A stretch of DNA of 64,000 nt from Eretmocerus hayati (lineage: Eukaryota > Arthropoda > Insecta > Hymenoptera > Aphelinidae): assembly GCA_029851415.1 (NCBI GenBank), contig CM056742.1, positions 59,360,454-59,424,453 on the forward strand. Direction: 5' to 3'. Under the pieces are notes generated by a model. That model was not told where the DNA came from, did not search any database, and saw nothing but the letters and a program-made list of their open reading frames with translations. A program made the position numbers and the translations under genes. Position 1 is the first letter of the stretch, and the number at the start of each line of letters is the position of its first letter. Below, piece after piece: positions 58,045 to 64,000 of this stretch.

Positions 58045-59810
58045 AAACTGCTAATAGCTCCAGCTCAGACACATCGAATTACACTTTGTAGCCTCTCAAT
58101 CAAAAGTTGAGACTGTAAGTTTTAGATTGACTACTGATAGAAGTGGGTTTTGTCAAGTATGGTGGAACACCGAGCCAAACGAAATGAAAAGCACCGAAAA
58201 CGAACCAAAATTACCGAATTTGACTGTAGTACATTTCGATACAAGGGTGTAATAATAGATTCCTCACCGAGATTATGTGGTTTTAGCTCGCTTCTGAGCG
58301 ATTGGCTTTCGGCTCGAGCCGCAGGCGAGAGTTGGAATTATCGATTCGAAGCGGGGAACCTCATGATCGAGGCGTGAATGCTATTTCATGCAATTTTGTG
58401 AGCACCCAAACATCGGGAAACTGGGAAAAAACTTGTTCTAATCGTCTGGGCACAAATGAGTCATTTTCACACTGTTTGTCGCTTTTCATCTCTCACAGAA
58501 GATCAAAAAACATAGTATGATACTCGAACGCAACGGTTTTCGCTTTCTCCGGACTGTTTAGACGCTTGCCTGTGGCTCGGGCCTGAAATATTTACTCAAA
58601 GTGCGAAAACGATCGTTTGCGCCCTTGTATCATAATATACTATTCCGCAATCATGTGCGTCAAGTTAGTGCGCAAAGAAAACCATTCTTTTCGGTGCGTA
58701 AGGAGAACCTTCACGCACTTCGAATCGCAAAAAATATCGTACGGAACGCTTCCGAGACTTTATGCACTGTTGAAAACTTGACACACTCGAGGAAGACTTT
58801 ACGCACCGTTAAGATTCCTTACCCACAAACGTTAGCGAGTACAACAGTGCGAGAAACCATCGAGAAGTTGTTACCCTCGTGTGTAAAAATATCCAGCAGT
58901 GCATTAAGAATCGAAGTCGTTTCGTAATATACTATTTCGCGTTCGAGTGATGGGTTTCCGGCCCGAGCCGCAGGCGGGGGTCGGGGTCGTCACGAGAATG
59001 CGAAAAGTAGGTTGTACTCCCGTGTATAGAACTATACTTTTCGATAAACTGTGAGTCAAAGTCGGTGTAGCTAAATCGGGGTGGGATCCCGATCCTGCGT
59101 CGAAAATACCCAAAAATATCGTTGGTAATTCGATCTAAATTAGTAATTCTAGAGAATAAAATGAGGCGCCAAACTCGCAGAGATCACTTCAGGAGTCTCA
59201 AGATTGCGCTTCCTATCTTCTTTTATCATATTTAATGTGTATTCAAAGTACATGCCTCGAAAATCACGCCCCGGAAGGTGTCGGATGGGGAAACTGAACG
59301 ATCTGTGGAGTGCAAACGCGCACTGTGTCGAAATGTCATGATACTGTGATCTACTCACCTAAAAGATTATAATCCTCCCTGGACGATATACAGATGCAGT
59401 TTGGTCCAGGAATGTACTCTTTAGCAGCTCCTCTGAAGAACACGTGCACCTTGTGTCCACAATTGTATGTACGATGCGTGACTTTCGTGCTCTTGGGCGC
59501 GAACTGATGAACGCAAAGGCGCCAGTTGCGACAAGTACGGCACGTGTGCCCAGTAGCGCCGGTCTCTCAACGAAAGATGTGGGAGAGGCCCGAAATTTGC
59601 CGAACGCACCCGATATCGCCTGCCTTTTGAATATCTCATCCGCCCTCAAGACGAGATCTTGGCTGCCTGGAAAAAATCCTGGCAGGCAAAACTTGACTAC
59701 GTGAATCATTTCGCAAGCGAGCAAAACTCGTGATGCCCCTCTCTTTCTCCTGCGTACAGGGCGAGAGAGGGGACGCGCCAGTTATAGCTGCTTTTATTTT
59801 CTCCGTGCAG
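58045..59810. other. Spacer with the inverted repeat at 58560-58980, otherwise anonymous
   Basis: Outside the GTGCG region no gene is supported. The frame on the minus strand at 59359-59724 and its plus-strand counterpart show no family resemblance. Confidence 0.45.
58560..58980. repeat. Imperfect inverted repeat with GTGCG motifs
   Basis: GCCTGTGGCTCGGGCC near 58567 is mirrored by GGCCCGAGCCGCAGGC near 58963, and a third copy of the latter type lies at about 58312. Between them GTGCG and CGCAC words recur at short intervals. Arms are diverged. Confidence 0.45.
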
Positions 59811-60113
59811 TTAAATATCAATAGCTCTCGCTTGGAAGCACCAGCGTATCTTGATAGCAATTCCAACTTCATCACTCTTGTTATAGCTATGAGGAGTATA
59901 TGAGTTAAAAAATCTCACGTCCTTTTCGACGATGCGCTCGTCGACTTCCGGACTAGCAAAAACTTGTGCCAGGTCCGCAAAAGTTATATCCGGGTAGATG
60001 AAGCTCGAATGGAAGGTTATTGATGATCCTATCGACAAGGCCGCTCCCTCTCTGCATGCATATTGATGAATCAATCTGCGTCGCAAAACTAAACACATCA
60101 TGAATTTCACCAT
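59811..60113 (-). pseudogene. Open frame, possibly a fragment of a Maverick capsid-type protein
   Basis: The frame starts at ATG 60111-60113 and faces away from the ATPase remnant, with 35 bp between the two ATGs. The block DVRFFNSYTPHSYNKSDEVG near 59890-59950 reminds me of a conserved stretch in proteins coded by insect Maverick/Polinton elements, probably capsid-related. The resemblance is from memory and short. It breaks off at about 59860. Being divergent and adjacent to a packaging ATPase supports a viral-type gene cluster. Confidence 0.35.
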
Positions 60114-60148
60114 ATTTATCTCATCCCATCATCAACTCAGTAGTCCTC

Positions 60149-60952
60149 ATGAGATTCGTCAAGCAAAAGGAAGGGATAACCGTGTTCAATTTAGATAATC
60201 GCGCAGAAGACAAAGTCAAGGATAAACATGGTAAGCTACTTCCGAGCAACCTACGTGCTCTATTCATCGGGTCCAGTAGGAGTGGTGAAACAAATGCGTT
60301 GCTGTCATTAATCTTCGCGCAAAATGGATTAGCATTTGAGAATATATATCTATACTCTGAGAGCTTAGATCAGCCGAAGTACCGTCTCTTGGAGACTATG
60401 ATGGATGAGCTATTAAACGACGGTATGAATTTTTACGAATCGACAAACAGTGAAGAAGTCATCGATCCTAAAGATGCGAAACCCGATTCCATCCCCATTC
60501 CCAATGGCGTTGCTCATAAGAACTATCCTTGATTGCTACCTCATTTCTGCATGTCAAGGCATTTTGGATTGGACAAATTTTCTCTTACACAATCCTATAC
60601 GAACGCACCGAAGAAACTATGTCGAGATGATTTGAACTTTTTGGTCATCCTTAACGTAGATGACACGATTCTTCCAGTGATTTATCATTCACACGTTAAT
60701 CCTGATATGAACTGGGGAGAATTCAAATCCATGTGGAAAGCTTGTTGGTCAGCTGGTGGATATAATTCCTGTGTAATTCACAAGACATCTCCGAAAAATG
60801 AAGGGAGGTACAGAAAGAATTATGATACATTCATAATATTCGATCAGTCTGGCTTTAAACGTCAAAATGGTGTGATCAAAGGCAAAACCCAAGAAGGAAG
60901 TGCTACCAAAAAAAGTAGACAAAACTGGAACTGCGACGAAGGGAGGAACTGA
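60149..60952 (+). pseudogene. Maverick/Polinton-type packaging ATPase, inactivated
   Basis: One reading frame from ATG 60149 to 60952 with an in-frame TGA at 60530-60532. The N-terminal part has the P-loop region LFIGSSRSGETNALLSLI, in which the invariant Walker A Lys is Glu (GAA at 60287-60289), followed by ENIYLYSESLDQPKY, a block typical of A32-like (FtsK/HerA) packaging ATPases of Mavericks and related viruses. After the stop come SRHFGLDKFSLTQSYTNAPK and the downstream HVNPDMNWGEFKSMWKACW. The segment expected to hold Walker B is not visible and was probably deleted around 60480-60540. Three lesions make it a pseudogene. Such enzymes pump DNA into capsids. Confidence 0.8.
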
Positions 60953-61690
60953 GATAGCGAGGCAGATAGCTGAAGATTCATCAGCAAATTGCAAGAAAAG
61001 CAGTGCTCTCAAGCTCACAAAAATGAGTAATCATGAAGAAGTTATGGAAAATTTACAACCACTCGTGCAACCTCTAGAGGAATTGGTGAGCCAGTTGATG
61101 AAGTGATGGAAAGCGGGGATAGTGAAAAAAGCGAGGAAGGAATGAATTTCATGGAAATTCCGAAACGATCCAGTTTCAATGAAGAACTTCTCAACGAGAG
61201 CATAGCTGAGCCTCAGCCTTCACCATCATCTTCTTTTCATCATCCGAAGAGAAATAGGAGTCGACAGAATGTGGTAGGAGTATTTTCGGTTCACAATGAT
61301 TCAATAAGTTCCGGTAACAACGAAAAACAGTCTCTCGAGTAGTCTCTTCAACAAATCGTGAAGAATCCACGAAAGTGGATGAATTTTCAAGATTCTTTGC
61401 ACGAAAATTCAGGAGCATTGTCACTTTGTATGTCTCAGATTTCATCAAGGGGAATAATGGCGCGGATCCAACGAGCGGACCCTATCATGCAGATACTTAG
61501 TTAATGCTAGGTTCTTTATTGATGGACTTCGATCGGAATAATGATGTTATACTCTTAGGAAAAGGACACGTCATACAACCGTCAGTTGAGTTTTATGGAT
61601 TAATTTTCGAAGACAAGCTCAAGCACTATGAATCGCACGATCTCATGAGATACAAGGAAGTTCTAGGATTGACTGATGCTCACCGGTGAG
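60953..61690 (+). pseudogene. Second Maverick-associated gene remnant
   Basis: Three frame segments (about 60900-61106, 61103-61342 and 61504-61689) lie directly behind the ATPase on the same strand. The last one (DFDRNNDVILLGKGHVIQ, then LMRYKEVLGLTDAH) matches in style a C-terminal domain that I recall from many proteins of Maverick-like loci in insects; its name is uncertain to me. The first two are charged and Ser-rich. At least two frame changes and a stop at 61340-61342 make it non-functional. Confidence 0.5.
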
Positions 61691-62139
61691 ATCATGATTC
61701 TGCAAAGCGAATCATAAGTTCAAAGAGTGAAAATATAAGACCATCATTCCACCTCTTTTCAAACCCCAAACACGCTCTGGACTTCAAAAGATAGTGAAAA
61801 ATATAGAAAACAGCGATACTTTGACGCTACAAAACCCCAAATCATTGGAATATGTATGATGGGGTAATGCAAACGAGCTATGCACTTGTCTGGATCTTTG
61901 TCTCCACTCTATACAGGCTGGGAACGAATCAACCCGCAATGAAGTAATTTCTCCAATAGAGGAGCTACGTGAAGCAGGTTCCATCCTATGAATAAAGGGA
62001 TCTATTACTCGTTGGATCATTACGTCTCTGAACTTCGGAGAGTACATATCTAAAGAAGAATGGAGATAAGTTCTCAGAATCCCACCATCTCTGAGAAGGA
62101 TGGATCCACAAGACTATCATCGTCTACTTCACATCTATC

Positions 62140-63412
62140 TGGAATTTAAAATCATCAGAATAAGAATCTGTTCCTTGATTTGGGAACAAAGTTTGGAGGA
62201 GGAGGGTCATCTACATCGCAGAGCAGTGCCCGAGAAAAGCGTGAAAACGTGCTCGATGCAGTAGGTGGTACGTATGTTATAGCTCATTGATATGCGCAAC
62301 TCGACTGACTCATTGATCATGCACAGGGAATGCTCATATTTTCGCCAGAGCAAAAGATGTGATTCGCGCTTACGACGAGCAGCTGGAAAATGAGGGTCCG
62401 AATGAAGACAAGACCATTCTCACGCTCGATGGCATTACGTCTGAATTTATAGAAAATTTGGATGAAAATGAGACAAAACTGATGGGAAAAATAAGAAAAA
62501 CGATTGCTCTATAATTCCATGCTATGGACGCTAACATGGATCATGTGAAGAACGAAGTGGTTCGAAGCACACGGAAAATGATTGATAATTTTGATACCAT
62601 GAAATCAGAAATCAGAGATTTTACTGCAAATGTTAATCAAAGAATTCAAACTCTCGAACAGCGTGAGCGCTTGCCATGCAGAGCATGGAAGATTTTCCGC
62701 TCAAATTTAGAGAAAATGAGATGGCATTTACTGATGCCAAGAAAAGCTCAGTTCAGAGTCAAGGAGGAAACGTTTCATCCAAAGGTCACGTAAGTGCTTT
62801 GACTAAAGTGTTCATGGATCATTCAGCTATTTCCGAAGGGAAATTTGATAAGATTGATGAATCTATTCTCGATATGACGGATAGCATCAAAAATAAAAAA
62901 AAAAGTATCACAAATTCAAAAGGACGTATATTTGAGTGTTAAAGATAATCTTGTGAATTTGAAAGATTTCTTGCATAAAGAGATAAACGATGTGCATTCA
63001 GTTGTAGCTTGTCATTTGACTTCTGAATTGATTGGCTTGAAAAATCTGCACGAAAAATTATCTGAACGTTTTGAGAAAAATTGTCAACATTATGATTTGA
63101 AAGTTATGAAAAGTAGTTCTTTGGCAGATACCTTGCTCGATCGTCAAGGTGAGACGAATAATGAAATCGTTCAATTGCAGCAAGAATTGGTGATCAGTTA
63201 CGAGGAGATGAAAAGCGTAGTTGAAGGTTTTCGTGAAAAGTAGGAGCACTATAGACAAATGCTTGATTACCTCAAACAAAAACAAGAGAGGGACGGAGCT
63301 GTAAAAGAGCCACTGGAACGTAAAATTCAGCAAAATAATGTTGCCATCGAAAATGTGAGGTCAGGAATCTTTCACTTGAACCAAAACATCCGCACTCGCG
63401 TAAGAATGAAAT
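62140..63412 (+). pseudogene. Coiled-coil protein remnant with a possible short intron
   Basis: Successive frames (about 62150-62270, 62330-62515, 62524-62680, 62680-62900, 62932-63243 and 63244-63412) encode highly charged helical sequence with Leu/Ile/Met at heptad spacing, for example NQRIQTLEQRE and NEIVQLQQELVISYEEM. Stops at 62512-62514 and 63241-63243 and frame changes break it. GTACGT near 62268 and TGCACAG ending near 62326 could bound an intron of about 60 bp; removing it keeps the frame. The family is unknown. Its place behind two Maverick-type remnants suggests the same origin, perhaps a fibre-like protein (inference). Confidence 0.4.
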
Positions 63413-63419
63413 GAATTAA

Positions 63420-64000
63420 GATTGTAGCCTTGGCCATGGCGTTTTTTGTCATCATATATATGGGTCATTCTGGACCGAGGAAAATTCTGAAGAACATTTT
63501 GAAAATCGACGAAATTTAAGAATACCTCCAACATTTTTTCCCGTCAGTACTACTATAATAAGGTTGGGAAAAATTTTTTTTAGATTTTTTTGGGACCCTT
63601 AGCGGGCCCTAGGAATTTTCAAAGTCCCATTTTTGAGCAGTTTTTCGCCTATTTTTCGCTATCTTGGAAAATTCATATCTCGGACCCAAATGCATCTTTT
63701 CCATCCTACCTGGGCGCATTTTTTTCGTTATGACGTACACTTTCAAGAAAAAAATTGACCGGTCCAAAAAATTGATATGTGGTAGGTCCCACGGTTGGAT
63801 CATGAAAGTCCCAAAAATACGACTCTGCACCACCTTTGGAGGCGTATAGGTCAAAATGGAAGCGTCGTCACGAAATTTTGCAGGAGGAAAAACTTGAAGG
63901 TCTTCAAAAAACCTTCGATATCCCTGTTTGAACGTGTCATTATCTCATTTTACGTACGATCTACAGCCGATTTGACTCGGTCATTTCTGTAAAAACGTGA
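63420..64000. other. Anonymous end of the window
   Basis: AT-rich, with GGGTCATTCTGGACCGAGG near 63464 that resembles a transposon end, but no partner lies inside the window. Confidence 0.4.

Noticed and set aside
1..64000. tRNA, rRNA or other structured RNA genes
   Set aside because: No cloverleaf with the conserved GGTTCGAATCC-type arm or rRNA-like stretch was recognised by eye; a covariance-model search could still reveal decayed copies.

Overview
The window is nuclear DNA of an animal, almost certainly an arthropod and most likely an insect. The evidence is an errantivirus-type LTR retrotransposon with an envelope gene of the baculovirus-F type, a Penelope-like element, Maverick/Polinton gene remnants, many hAT- and Tc1/mariner-like non-autonomous elements, AT-rich spacers and spliceosomal-type splice sites. 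I see no intact host gene, rRNA, tRNA or CRISPR array. The window is almost entirely mobile and repetitive DNA in nested layers.

Layout. (1) 1-13063: a young errantivirus-like element whose 5' LTR is cut by the window edge. It has gag, a canonical -1 frameshift signal, pol (protease, RT, RNase H), an OTU-like cysteine-protease module with stops, integrase, and a spliced env whose signal-peptide exon lies upstream of gag; a 2.3 kb non-coding tail leads to the 3' LTR. (2) 14986-17110: a decayed second Ty3/gypsy pol. (3) 17.9-28.7 kb: foldback elements, one hAT-type MITE and anonymous spacer. (4) 28.69-30.96 kb: a decayed Penelope-like element (RT plus GIY-YIG) on the minus strand, with a head-to-head inverted partial copy and an inserted MITE. 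(5) 32.27-35.06 kb: three foldback elements in close succession. (6) 35194-39580: a reduced Ty3/gypsy element with complete LTRs, 4-bp target duplication and only an integrase remnant. (7) 41903-52755: a 10.85 kb foldback element whose arms hold about 34 and 15 copies of a 174-bp monomer. It has a perfect 9-bp target duplication and sits inside a 173-bp satellite unit. (8) 54418-56847: a near-complete palindromic hAT-type element with a perfect 8-bp target duplication. (9) 59.8-63.4 kb: Maverick/Polinton-like gene remnants, including a packaging ATPase with a mutated Walker A.

How things work together. In the first element, unspliced RNA would give Gag and, by -1 slippage on TTTAAAC, Gag-Pol. 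Splicing from 397 to 8503 would remove gag-pol and fuse a secretion signal in phase to Env. Pol itself is interrupted after RNase H by a TAG, a TAA and a frame change, so this copy is probably not autonomous even though its LTR ends are nearly identical. The rest of the window is dominated by elements that can fold on themselves. In several of them the arms are themselves built from smaller hairpins or satellite monomers, which is the most unusual property of the locus.
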